Assembly: GCF_963664135.1 (NCBI RefSeq) | Contig: NZ_OY760905.1 | Span: 992,001-1,056,000 of the forward strand | DNA: 64,000 bases | Source of the DNA: an uncultured Acetobacterium sp. | GTDB taxonomy: Bacteria > Bacillota > Clostridia > Eubacteriales > Eubacteriaceae | Reading direction: 5' to 3' | In this document: positions 17,159 through 26,813 of the stretch, piece after piece | Layout: each line of letters begins with the position of its first letter | Position numbering within the stretch: position 1 is the first letter of the stretch | Position numbers and translations under genes: made by a program | The notes under the pieces: generated by a model | The model's input: only the letters and a program-made list of their open reading frames with translations | The model's database searches: none | Told to the model about the DNA's origin: nothing

Positions 17159-17785
17159 CTAGCCAGGGATAAATTCGGAAGAGATGACCTCCCCCTTGGG
17201 CAGGTTGAGATAAACAATGGCCGTGGAGCCGTCCGGGTTGAACCAGGCCAGACCGTAGATTTGTTGGGGACTGCCGGGTTCGGGCTTGCTCAGGCTGATT
17301 TCGATGCCGTCGCACCCCATGATGTCCTGAACCTCATAATAGGGCATCCCGGCGGCCAGCCGGTAGGTCTGCCTATCGGTGACTGGCGCGGGACTAAGCG
17401 CCGCCAGTTCCGGCGACTTGGCGGTGGGAATCAGCCGTTTGGCGAAGACCGTATCATCTTCTCCGTATTGGATCAGGACCCCATAACCGCTGTCCGGATC
17501 CAGATAGGCGACCCGGCCATCGGCCTGGACGGTTCCGGGAACCCCCAGCAGGGTTTCCAACTGGGCTCTGGTCTGATCCAGGCTGACGGTATCATAAAAT
17601 TTGAGGGCTTTCTGGGCGGCGGCGTTGATGGCCGGATTAAGGGTGGTAGTGGCCTTCGATTCCGCCGGAGCACTTGCCGTATCGGTGGTTTTTGTTTGAG
17701 CCGTGGTACAGCCGCTGATCGTCAGCATCACCCCCACCAATAAAGCCGCCCCCAAGCGGTAGTGATTATATTTCAATTTAAACAT
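17159..17785 (-). CDS. Lipoprotein with BLIP-like repeat domains
   Basis: A 208-residue exported lipoprotein: basic N-terminus, hydrophobic LGAALLVGVMLT and lipobox ISGC near residue 26. After a Thr/Ala-rich linker come two similar segments, TRAQLETLLGVPGTVQADG and LAAGMPYYEVQDIMGCDG, each followed by a strand-rich part with YGVLIQYG or YGLAWFNPDG. This is the pattern of the beta-lactamase-inhibitor-like (SmpA/DUF3862-like) fold. No enzyme motif is seen. It faces the GDPD-like gene convergently and is divergent from the serine hydrolase lipoprotein downstream of its promoter. GAGGAGG precedes the ATG. Confidence 0.7.
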   Translation of the reverse strand: MFKLKYNHYRLGAALLVGVMLTISGCTTAQTKTTDTASAPAESKATTTLNPAINAAAQKALKFYDTVSLDQTRAQLETLLGVPGTVQADGRVAYLDPDSGYGVLIQYGEDDTVFAKRLIPTAKSPELAALSPAPVTDRQTYRLAAGMPYYEVQDIMGCDGIEISLSKPEPGSPQQIYGLAWFNPDGSTAIVYLNLPKGEVISSEFIPG

Positions 17786-18080
17786 AGGCGTTTTCCTCCT
17801 CTTTTATTAAGGATTGACAGACTAATTCTTTTTTTACCCATTTTATGGTTTATCAATCATCATTGGTTTAATTGAATGGTTTTTATGCGGGTCGATTAAA
17901 AGAAAGCGCTCCGACTTTGTTAATTCTTCGAATTATTGTCTATCAATGAAGTGGTTGTTAATTTAACTGCCAACCATGATTTCTCTACCCAATTAAAATA
18001 AGCCCTTGCGAACGTGTTGAAAGCTTTGCGTTTAGTTTCGCAAACGCCTAATTCAATAAAAAACTGAAAGGATACAAGAA

Positions 18081-20075
18081 ATGAAAAGAAAATTAACCCT
18101 TCTCTGTTGCTGCCTGTTGATGGCCGGTCTGGCCCTGACAACGGCCGCCTGCACCGCCTCCTCAACAGCGACATCAAAATCATCAGCCGGCTATGAAAAA
18201 ACCATTGCCGCCACCCGGACTGAAATCTGGAAAGCCATCAGCGGCGGTGGCGCTGCCAGTGCCTCGGTGGCGATTAGCGACAACGGCAAAATTGTTTATG
18301 AGGAAGGTTTTGGCATGGCCAACCGTACAAAAGCCCTTCCCGTTAATACCAGCACCCAATTTAACATTGGCTCGGTCAGTAAAATGTTTGTCACCATGGC
18401 AGTGCTTAAACTTTGCCAGGACGGCAAACTGGAACTGGATCAGCCGGTGGCTACCTATCTGCCGGAATTCACCATGACCGATCCGCGCTACCAACAGATT
18501 ACCGTGCGGATGCTGCTCAATCACACCTCGGAACTTGACGGCACCTACAGTTATGACACCATTACGACCGCTCCGGACGCTGATTATCTGGGCTATTTTA
18601 TGGAAAATTTAAGCACCTCCTCCTTAAAAGGCGACCCTGGCATTATCAGTATTTACTGTAACGACGGCTTTACCCTGGCTCAGGTCCTGGTTGAAAAGGT
18701 CTCCGGGCTGAGCTATGCTGATTATCTGAGCAAAAATATTTTAACCAAAGCCGGTATGAATAATACCAGCTGTTATTTTAAAGCGGATAATCCCAATCTG
18801 GCGTTGTCTTATAAGAGCGACGGCAGCGCTGCCGATCTGGAGTATGTCAACAGTCTCGGCGCCGGTGGGATTGCCTCTAATGCCCACGATTTAGTCAAAT
18901 TTGGGGACGCCATTCTGGCCGGGAAAATAATTGATGCGCAACTGCTGGATGAATCCTTCACCCCCCAATATGGCAGTCAGACGGTTCCCTCCGGGACACC
19001 TAAAATGGCCTTTGGGCTGGGTTGGGATAGTGTCAACGATGAAGCCTATGAACAGATGGGGGTACGCCTAATTTATAAAAGCGGTGATACCAGCGAATAC
19101 CACTCGATGCTGTATCTACTACCGGATCAGAACATTACCATCGCTGTGACTTTTTCCGGGCCGGTTAATACCACTGAAGTGACCGATGTCATCGCCAAAA
19201 CCCTGCTGGCCGAAAAAGGCGTGATCTCAACCGAAACAGCCGCTCCAGTGACAACCGCCAAGCCCGCCCCGGTGCCTGATAATCTGATGGCATACGCCGG
19301 TTATTATACCCTGTCCGGGAATATTCTAAAAATTGACTTTAATCAGGCCGCCGGTGAAATGAATCTTTACAGCAATTCCGACACTGGTTTTACCCTGGTT
19401 GACAAGGTTGAGTATAAGGATGACGGTTATTTTTACGGTACCGATAAACGGCTGACTCTGGAAGAAAACTTCGGCACCAAATTTTTGATGTCCCATACCC
19501 TGACCGATGTCAATGGCTCAATTAATGCCACGATGCTTCCGGCCCGGACCAGTACGATCAGTCCGGCCCAGTTTGTCGGCAAGCAATGGATCACCGTGAA
19601 TACCCTGCCCGAGGATACCATTTTCCTGGCCGGTTCAACCTGGGTGATGAATGAATTCCCCGGTTCGGTGCTGTTTGGCGGCGGTGGTTACTATCTGCTT
19701 AATCAGCTGATTGATGAACGGACGACCCTGCCAAACCTTAAATACACCCGGGATACTATGGGCTTTAAACTCATTGATGAACAGGGGCAAACGATGCTCC
19801 AGGTCGGCAGTTTTAAACTGATCAATACGGCGGATGTACCACTGCTGCAAAGCGGTGAAAAAATCACCATCGGCACTCAGAATGTGGCCCGAAAATTGCC
19901 TGGAGACGGCTTGATCAAACCGGTTGACGGCCGCCTGGTGGTGCTGTCGCCAACGCTTACTCCCCTCTATGACAGCCTAACCAACGGCCCGGATGGGACT
20001 GCGGTGACAGCCGGTTCTTATGTGGTCTTTATTGGCAATGATGGCGATACCGTTAACTATGATTATCAGGTGTAG
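18081..20075 (+). CDS. Serine beta-lactamase-like lipoprotein
   Basis: A 664-residue secreted enzyme. A lipoprotein signal (LLCCCLLMAGLALTTAACTA) gives a lipidated cysteine near residue 24. Residues 40-390 are a class C beta-lactamase-like serine hydrolase: NIGSVSKMFVTMAVL has the SxxK nucleophile, YCNDGF is the YxN motif, and the C-terminal YKSGDTSEYHSM segment occupies the KTG/HxG place. Residues 400-664 form a strand-rich accessory region as in the EstB/PBP-E group. It likely acts on peptidoglycan peptides or D-amino acid esters at the cell surface. AAGGA precedes the ATG. Confidence 0.85.
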   Translation: MKRKLTLLCCCLLMAGLALTTAACTASSTATSKSSAGYEKTIAATRTEIWKAISGGGAASASVAISDNGKIVYEEGFGMANRTKALPVNTSTQFNIGSVSKMFVTMAVLKLCQDGKLELDQPVATYLPEFTMTDPRYQQITVRMLLNHTSELDGTYSYDTITTAPDADYLGYFMENLSTSSLKGDPGIISIYCNDGFTLAQVLVEKVSGLSYADYLSKNILTKAGMNNTSCYFKADNPNLALSYKSDGSAADLEYVNSLGAGGIASNAHDLVKFGDAILAGKIIDAQLLDESFTPQYGSQTVPSGTPKMAFGLGWDSVNDEAYEQMGVRLIYKSGDTSEYHSMLYLLPDQNITIAVTFSGPVNTTEVTDVIAKTLLAEKGVISTETAAPVTTAKPAPVPDNLMAYAGYYTLSGNILKIDFNQAAGEMNLYSNSDTGFTLVDKVEYKDDGYFYGTDKRLTLEENFGTKFLMSHTLTDVNGSINATMLPARTSTISPAQFVGKQWITVNTLPEDTIFLAGSTWVMNEFPGSVLFGGGGYYLLNQLIDERTTLPNLKYTRDTMGFKLIDEQGQTMLQVGSFKLINTADVPLLQSGEKITIGTQNVARKLPGDGLIKPVDGRLVVLSPTLTPLYDSLTNGPDGTAVTAGSYVVFIGNDGDTVNYDYQV

Positions 20076-20130
20076 CGCGGTTGCTGATGATTGTCCGAAA
20101 AACAGATCGATGATCTGGTCCACCTAATGT

Positions 20131-20177
20131 AAAAGACGATTAACAGTCAGCCTAATCTGATTGTTAATCGTCTTTTT
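20131..20177 (+). terminator. Terminator after serine hydrolase
   Basis: AAAAGACGATTAACA pairs with TGTTAATCGTCTTTTTT: a 15-bp stem with a T run on the plus strand. Confidence 0.85.
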
Positions 20178-20293
20178 TAGTTTATCTGGTGGTCGACCGG
20201 CTTATTTATTAACCTGAGCAGGATTTGTAATCTATTATCTTATTATAACAAATATTTCAATCAATCGGGGTTTTAATCCGTTACACTTACTTA

Positions 20294-20336
20294 TAAAAAA
20301 ATCCTGAAGACAATGAACCGTCATTGTCTTCAGGAT
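20294..20336 (-). terminator. Terminator after first chemoreceptor
   Basis: ATCCTGAAGACAATGA pairs with TCATTGTCTTCAGGAT around four bases; the minus strand then has seven T. Confidence 0.85.
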
Positions 20337-20377
20337 GGTTGCGTTATTTATTAGTCTCGTTTTAATCCGGCCGCTTG

Positions 20378-23053
20378 CTATTGAGCTGGGACCCGTCTCC
20401 CCACCAGCAAACCAATGACCTGGCCATTGTTGTTAATCGGCGCCACGTCAAAGACAACCGCTTCATTGGTAACTTTACTAATCGTCTCATCAGAAATGGC
20501 CGTTTCGCCCTTGAAGCCAGCTTCATACCAGAATTCGCCCCAGGCATCGAACTCGCCGTTACCCTTGATGTACTTGGCATGACCGGCAAGGTTCATCACG
20601 GCGATATCCTGGTACCCCATTTTGGCCACCTGATCAGCAATCACAGCCACCTGGGTTTGCCAGTCCATCGTGGCAACGGGGGCTTGTTTAGCCATTTCAC
20701 TTAGTAAAATAAGCGCTTTGTTATCATCCTCGGTACGGGCCTGCTTTTTGGTTTTAAGTTTGAAGGTACTAATCATCTGTTTAAGCATTTCGGCTTGGCC
20801 TGAAAGTTCTTCGGCGGAAGCGGCACTTTCTTCGGCGGTGGCCGAGTTGGTTTGAACAACTATAGAAACCTGCTCGATGCCCTTCGTAATTTGCGCGATC
20901 TCTGAGGCCTGATCATTGGAAGCCCGGGCAATGTTGCCGACCAGACCCGTCACCTTTTCAATTTCATTCAAAATTTCAACCAGACTTTCGGCAGTTTCAT
21001 CGGCAATCTTGGTGCCCACCGCCACCTTGTCGATGGAACCTTCGATCAGACCCGTGGTTTCCTTAGCCGCTTCGGCACTGCGGGCTGCCAGGGTTCGTAC
21101 TTCTTCGGCAACTACGGCAAAACCTTTGCCATGCTGTCCGGCCCGGGCGGCCTCGACGGCAGCGTTTAGCGCCAGAATATTGGTCTGGAAGGCGATATCA
21201 TCGATCACCTTGATAATCTTAGAAATATTTTTGGATGCTTCGTTGATTTCGACCATCGCCGAGACCATTTTTGACATTTGTGAATTGCCCACTTCGGCGT
21301 TGTTGCGAACCTCAAGGGCCCGCTGGTTGGCCTCGTTGGCATTCATGGCGTTTCGTTTGGTTTCCGCAGCCACCTCTTCAATCGAAGCGGTGAGTTCCTG
21401 GATGGAACTGGCTTGTTCGGTTGTCCCCTGGGCTAATGCCTGGCCGCCGTCAGAGATTTGGATGGCACCGGCATTAACCTGTTCGGAGGAATCATCAATT
21501 TCCTTCATCACTTCACTTAAATGGGTGGTAATATTATTAATGACCAGTTTAGCGGCATTATAATCCCCATGATAATAGGCTTTGATTTCCTGCGTGAGAT
21601 CACCTTCGCCAATCAGTTTAAGTAAAGCCGTAATGTCGGTCACATAATTTTTCAGGAAGTTGATGGTGCGGTTCATGGTTTCTTTAATTTTGCCATGCTG
21701 TCCTTTAAAATCACCTTCCATGATAAAGTTCAAATTACCTTTTGACAGTTCATCCAAAGCTACCGAAGTCGCCTGGATTGGTTCGATAATTGCATCCAGA
21801 GTCTGGTTGAACCCGGAAACAACTTTGGCATATTCGCCCCGGAACTTGGCTGGGTCGCCCCGATGATCGAGATCACCTTCAACCGCCAGCCGGGTCATTT
21901 CATCGGCTTCGCTAACCAGGGCATGGATGTTTTCAATCATTTGAATCAGACTGGGAATGAACTCGTCTTCATCACAGCGTTTCCCGGTCGTTACCAGCTC
22001 GTCATAGTCACTCATCACACCATTGGAGACATTGTTGACAATGGCATGAATATGGTTAAGCTTCCCATGGATGTCATTAACCGATGCGGCCAGATCGCCA
22101 TAGATACCTAAATAGTTCCCTTCCACTCTGGCTGAAAAATCATTGATGTAAAGGCGATGGACGACCTCCCCGGTTTCAGTTAAAGCACCCAGGCCGTCAA
22201 TGCAGGCGTTAATATTGCTTTTAAGATCATTGAAATCACCTTTATATTCGGTGGTGATTTTTGGTGGAATCACACCGTTGCCGATGCGTTCAATGGCCTT
22301 ATTGGCAACCTTGAGGGGTTTAACAAAGGTATTGATGACATTGTTTAACGATAGAATCATATCTTTGTAAGATCCAGTGTATTCATTGGTGTTACCACGA
22401 TAGTTAAGTTGACCTTCTGAAGCGGCATTGCCAAATTTTACGATGGCATCATGAATTCTGTTCATTTCTTTCAGCACCGCAATCATTGAATAGCTGATCA
22501 CATCATCTTCGGATCGAGGAATGATGGCAACGTCAAAATCACCCTGAGCCATCCGCTGCGCCGCATCATCCAAGCTTATATTGTTTTGAATCATGGTTTC
22601 AAACGACCGCATTAAATCACCAATTTCGTCATCGGTGGTCATGTCAATGTCGACATCAACTTTGCCCACTGCAACCTGATCGGCCACAGCTTTGAGCCTG
22701 ATAATCGGTTTGGCAAACTTTTGTGCCATGACATAAGCAGCGATGCCGCCAATTAAGATAATAACCACTGAACTTAACAGGATCTGATTTCTCAGATTCG
22801 TGATTGAAGCCATAACATCGGTATTGGCCGGGTTTGTTAACGCTGATGCGCTCAGATTGATGGTAATCATCCCTAGCGCTAACACCGCCAATACAATTAG
22901 CGAAACAGTAAACAGCAGCAGTTTTGTGGTTATCCGCGATTTGCGGTGAGCGCTAGCCGGAATGCGTTCAGCCGGATGGGCAACAATTTCCTGGGCAGCT
23001 CCAATAACAGGTTCGGTTTTCGGTTCTAAAATCGGTTTTTGATTTTCGTTCAT
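20378..23053 (-). CDS. Chemoreceptor with C-terminal Cache-like domain
   Basis: An 891-residue methyl-accepting chemotaxis protein. Two membrane spans ([19 protein letters not shown] and [16 protein letters not shown]) enclose only about 30 external residues. A long stack of HAMP-like helices fills residues 110-520, with repeated motifs such as [12 protein letters not shown] and EGDLTQEIK. The signalling hairpin (about 520-760) includes [20 protein letters not shown] and [16 protein letters not shown]. The last 100 residues ([20 protein letters not shown]...[19 protein letters not shown]...[14 protein letters not shown]) look like half of a Cache sensor fold, placed in the cytoplasm. ATG 23053 has AAAGGGG upstream; a longer frame to 23104 does not. 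Confidence 0.88.
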   Translation of the reverse strand: MNENQKPILEPKTEPVIGAAQEIVAHPAERIPASAHRKSRITTKLLLFTVSLIVLAVLALGMITINLSASALTNPANTDVMASITNLRNQILLSSVVIILIGGIAAYVMAQKFAKPIIRLKAVADQVAVGKVDVDIDMTTDDEIGDLMRSFETMIQNNISLDDAAQRMAQGDFDVAIIPRSEDDVISYSMIAVLKEMNRIHDAIVKFGNAASEGQLNYRGNTNEYTGSYKDMILSLNNVINTFVKPLKVANKAIERIGNGVIPPKITTEYKGDFNDLKSNINACIDGLGALTETGEVVHRLYINDFSARVEGNYLGIYGDLAASVNDIHGKLNHIHAIVNNVSNGVMSDYDELVTTGKRCDEDEFIPSLIQMIENIHALVSEADEMTRLAVEGDLDHRGDPAKFRGEYAKVVSGFNQTLDAIIEPIQATSVALDELSKGNLNFIMEGDFKGQHGKIKETMNRTINFLKNYVTDITALLKLIGEGDLTQEIKAYYHGDYNAAKLVINNITTHLSEVMKEIDDSSEQVNAGAIQISDGGQALAQGTTEQASSIQELTASIEEVAAETKRNAMNANEANQRALEVRNNAEVGNSQMSKMVSAMVEINEASKNISKIIKVIDDIAFQTNILALNAAVEAARAGQHGKGFAVVAEEVRTLAARSAEAAKETTGLIEGSIDKVAVGTKIADETAESLVEILNEIEKVTGLVGNIARASNDQASEIAQITKGIEQVSIVVQTNSATAEESAASAEELSGQAEMLKQMISTFKLKTKKQARTEDDNKALILLSEMAKQAPVATMDWQTQVAVIADQVAKMGYQDIAVMNLAGHAKYIKGNGEFDAWGEFWYEAGFKGETAISDETISKVTNEAVVFDVAPINNNGQVIGLLVGRRVPAQ

Positions 23054-23300
23054 AATAACCCCTTTCAACTGTAATCCTTTGCTTTGCCCTGAAAAAAAAT
23101 TCACTAAAATTCAAAACTTCTATTCGGGGTCTTTTAATAAAATATCAATGATTACCTGTGTTAAAAAATATACAAGCGGTATTATTATATCCCTTTTCAC
23201 TGCAAATATCTACTGTTTAACAACTAAAATTTACTATAAATTTTTACCATAAAATTCGGCTGAGACATTAAAACAACCGCTCCCGGTCTTCGTCGCACAT

Positions 23301-23345
23301 AAAAAAAGTGCTCCTTGGATTGCATTAAGCAATTCAAGGAGTACT
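23301..23345 (-). terminator. Terminator after second chemoreceptor
   Basis: AGTGCTCCTTGGATTGC pairs with GCAATTCAAGGAGTACT, with T on the minus strand. The remainder of 23054-23393 is AT-rich and presumably holds the promoter of the first chemoreceptor; no other feature was seen. Confidence 0.8.
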
Positions 23346-23393
23346 TTAAGCTTTTACCGGTTATATCCGGGTCGAGACAGGTTAACATTTTTT

Positions 23394-26258
23394 CTAGTAT
23401 TTATCCATCTCAAAATCCATATCAATGATTGGCTCGGCTGGCGGTGGGCTGACCGGTTTCACTGGTTTGGAAACCGTCGGCTTGCTGCTGGTACGTTGTG
23501 TTTTTGCATCTTTAATTTTAAAGGCATCCACCATTTGTTTGAGCATTTCAGCCTGGCCGGACAGTTGTTCGCTGGCGGCGGCGCTTTCTTCGGCAGTGGC
23601 GGAGTTGGTTTGAACCACCGTGGAAACCTGTTCGATCCCTTGGGTGATCTGTGCAATTTCCGAAGCCTGGTCGTTGGAAGCCTGAGCAATACTGCCCACC
23701 AGATCGGTTACCTTTTCAATTTCATGTAAGATCTCTTTGAGGCTTTCTTCGGTCTGATCGGCAATTTTGGTGCCTGCATCCACCCTATCAATCGAGCCTT
23801 CAATCAAACCAGTCGTTTCCTTGGCGGCTTCGGCACTTCGGGCTGCCAAACTTCTGACTTCTTCGGCAACCACGGCAAACCCTTTACCGTGCTGACCTGC
23901 CCGGGCTGCTTCAACGGCGGCGTTCAGAGCCAGAATATTTGTCTGGAAGGCAATATCATCGATTACTTTAATGATCTTGGATATGCTTTTTGAGGACTCA
24001 TTGATATCTACCATGGCGGTGACCATTTTGTTCATCTGTGTATTCCCCACTTCGGCATTATTTCGGACCCGCATCGCCAGCTCGTTAGCTTCATTGGCAT
24101 TCATCGCATTTTTCTTAGTTTCTCCCGCTACTTCTTCAATGGAGGCGGTAAGTTGCTGGATGGCACTGGCCTGCTCAGTAGTTCCCTGAGACAAAGCCTG
24201 ACCTCCCGAAGAAATCTGCTGGGATCCGATTTCAACCTGACCCGCGGCAATATTAATGTCGGACATGGTGCTGCTGAGACTGGACGTGATGTCGTTCAGG
24301 GCTGTTTTAATGGCCTGGAAGTCACCCAGATAGTCGTCGGTGATGTGCTGATCCAGGTTTCCCCGGCCGATTTCTTCTAAGGTATGGGTAATTTCACCCA
24401 CATAACGTTTGAGGAAGTCAACTGTCTGGTTCATACTGTCCTTGATAATGGTGTAATCTCCCTGATAATGGCCCGCCATTCCGGTGTTCAGGTTCCCCTG
24501 CGCCAATTCGTTTAAGGTCGCTGATGCTTCCTGAACTGGGGCGACGACGGCATCCAGGGTGGCATTAACCCCGTCAACAATCCGGGCAAAGTCGCCCTGA
24601 TGTTTGCTGGCATCCGCCCGGGTATCGAGCTTGCCGTCAATGCCGGCTTGGGCGAGCATGGTGGCATCCGCAATCAGATTGCCAATGGCCCTTTTTACAT
24701 CCGCTAAACTCTTGCCGATTTCATTAAATTGGGCACTGACCTCAGTGGTATATTCATCGGCTTGACCAATCGCCATATCAAAAGCCACATCCCCCTGGGA
24801 CAGCAGAATCAGGTTACTTTCCAATCGTGTCACTTCATTTTTGGTATAGTCGCTGACCCGGATCATTGAGGTCAGATCGGTGACCACTTCAACAAAACCA
24901 ACATTTTCGCCTTTGGCATTCTTGAGGTAGGAGGTGTCCTGCTTATTGCTTTTGCCACACCATTCGAAAAAGCTTTCGGTTAAGCCCTGATCAACCAATC
25001 GTCGGATCCCGCATCCTTCGGTTCGGCAGATATCTGCTCCGGCATTATAGCAATCCATACCACATGCGGAATCTCGATCTTTAATGACATTACCATCGAT
25101 CATATTTTTTTCAAATGGTTTGTTCATAAAGGTCCATTTCATGTTATTATCGGTAACATGAATGGGGAATGGCACCGCATCAATAATCGCTTCGTACCAG
25201 ACCATTTTATCCACTACGGTGTCCAGGGTGGCATTGACCCCTTCAACCACTTCCTTATAACCGCCGTTAAAGGCTGCGGCATTCCCCCGGGTATCCCATT
25301 TGCCGCTAATGGCGGCCTGGGACAGCATGGTGGCTTCAGCAATCAGACTCCGAATGGTTTCGATGGTCTTTTTAAGTGCCGGTGCAATCTCATCCTCAGG
25401 GTCACGGAGTTCAATATTGGTGGAGACATCCCCCTCGGCGATCTGGTTCATGGTCCCAATCACCACGTTTTGAAGGTCATCAGACAAACCATCCATGGCA
25501 ACGGCCATTTCTCCGATTTCGTCCCGGGTGTCCAAGTTTAAACGCCCGCTCAAATGCCCCAGACGCATTTCTTTAATCAAATGGGCCGCTTTTTTAAGGG
25601 GCCGGCTGATAACCGTACTCAGGAACAGGCCCAGAGCGATAGCAAAAATAATCGCCACAATGATAATAATTGTCATGGTCGTGATCGCCTGATTGGCGAG
25701 ATTTAAGTTGGCTTGGGCATTTTGACCAGCTTTTTCAACTTTTAAACCGATCACTTTATCCAAGGTATTTTGAACATTCACCGAAGCGGCATATGCCGAA
25801 CCGCCTTCTTTCAGAAGGGCCAGCGCTTCGTCATTTTTATTTTGCACCGCAAGCTCTTCGACCTTATCGAATTCGGGATCCATTGCTTTTCGGGCATCAA
25901 TAAATTCCTGAAAAGCTGCATTGACGACATCAGAATGTTTTTTTTCTTGAAAAGATAGAATCAGTTCATCGATTTTTTTGTTATTGGCATCAAAGAGATC
26001 GATATTCTTCTGATTTTCCTTGGGATCATTTTCAAAAATCATGTCCCGTATATTCACACGTAGCTTCTGATACACAATACCGATTTCTCCCAGTTCCGAA
26101 ACCGGAACCGTCATGTTTTCATATGAATTCTGACTGGCTTGCTCCAGGCTGTTAATATTGGAAATTCCGATATAACCCACAATACCGACGACCAATGCAC
26201 TCAAAATAAAGCCGGCTAATAGCTTTGTTCTGATTTTCAAGTTATAAAACCATTTCAT
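23394..26258 (-). CDS. Chemoreceptor with cysteine-rich PAS domain
   Basis: A 954-residue methyl-accepting chemotaxis protein, paralogous to the next one. It begins [17 protein letters not shown], then spans, and a four-helix-bundle external domain (residues 30-185). A HAMP and a HAMP stack follow the second span ([20 protein letters not shown]). A PAS domain at about 355-460 ([25 protein letters not shown]) carries five cysteines in [20 protein letters not shown] and FEWCGK, fit for a metal or cofactor. The signalling hairpin is typical. I place the start at ATG 26258 because GGAGG is nine bases upstream and the paralogue starts at the same residue. Confidence 0.9.
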   Translation of the reverse strand: MKWFYNLKIRTKLLAGFILSALVVGIVGYIGISNINSLEQASQNSYENMTVPVSELGEIGIVYQKLRVNIRDMIFENDPKENQKNIDLFDANNKKIDELILSFQEKKHSDVVNAAFQEFIDARKAMDPEFDKVEELAVQNKNDEALALLKEGGSAYAASVNVQNTLDKVIGLKVEKAGQNAQANLNLANQAITTMTIIIIVAIIFAIALGLFLSTVISRPLKKAAHLIKEMRLGHLSGRLNLDTRDEIGEMAVAMDGLSDDLQNVVIGTMNQIAEGDVSTNIELRDPEDEIAPALKKTIETIRSLIAEATMLSQAAISGKWDTRGNAAAFNGGYKEVVEGVNATLDTVVDKMVWYEAIIDAVPFPIHVTDNNMKWTFMNKPFEKNMIDGNVIKDRDSACGMDCYNAGADICRTEGCGIRRLVDQGLTESFFEWCGKSNKQDTSYLKNAKGENVGFVEVVTDLTSMIRVSDYTKNEVTRLESNLILLSQGDVAFDMAIGQADEYTTEVSAQFNEIGKSLADVKRAIGNLIADATMLAQAGIDGKLDTRADASKHQGDFARIVDGVNATLDAVVAPVQEASATLNELAQGNLNTGMAGHYQGDYTIIKDSMNQTVDFLKRYVGEITHTLEEIGRGNLDQHITDDYLGDFQAIKTALNDITSSLSSTMSDINIAAGQVEIGSQQISSGGQALSQGTTEQASAIQQLTASIEEVAGETKKNAMNANEANELAMRVRNNAEVGNTQMNKMVTAMVDINESSKSISKIIKVIDDIAFQTNILALNAAVEAARAGQHGKGFAVVAEEVRSLAARSAEAAKETTGLIEGSIDRVDAGTKIADQTEESLKEILHEIEKVTDLVGSIAQASNDQASEIAQITQGIEQVSTVVQTNSATAEESAAASEQLSGQAEMLKQMVDAFKIKDAKTQRTSSKPTVSKPVKPVSPPPAEPIIDMDFEMDKY

Positions 26259-26653
26259 TTTCAAAGTCCTCCTGATTTATTTTAATTTCGTTTTTGGGGG
26301 AGCTCTCTTTAAATCCTCCTCTTTAAAATTTTTGATTTTTTCGGGATTTTTCTTCTGATCAACAGTTACCGGACCTACTGCCTGATCTGCGCAAGCATTA
26401 GAACGATGTGCTTCGAGCCGGTCGCTGATACGTTTAATACCCTTTTAAAATCGAATATATCGTTTACATACTCTCGTTTTGATGTTTTTTTACAAAAGAT
26501 GCTTTTTCCCCTCGTCTCAATGCACTGGTTTTACAACTTGTCTAAGCGATTATTATTTAGCACTTAGACAATCTTCTGAAGCATAAAACAATTCGAATAC
26601 GGAGACTGTATCACTCCAGAAACCTTTCCTAATAAAGAAACGAATATCCAATA

Positions 26654-26685
26654 AAAAAACAGCGGCTCAAGGCTCGCTGTTTTTT
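26654..26685 (-). terminator. Terminator after third chemoreceptor
   Basis: AAAAAACAGCG pairs with CGCTGTTTTTT across GCTCAAGGCT; T runs on both strands. The rest of the 26259-26813 gap is the upstream region of the second chemoreceptor and shows no gene with a credible start. Confidence 0.75.
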
Positions 26686-26813
26686 AGGATTATCCTCATA
26701 TAATAAAATACTGATTCCAGCTACTTCGCAGAAAACTCAGCGTTGACTTAGCGATCAACATAATTTATGTCACTTTTGATCCATTACTTTATTTGATGCA
26801 CTGCAATTTGAGG

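Noticed and set aside
26277..26440. Minus-strand open stretch before the second chemoreceptor (DQKKNPEKIKNFKEEDLK)
   Set aside because: Protein-like, but it has no usable start codon and an upstream stop; possibly a relic, not supported as a gene.
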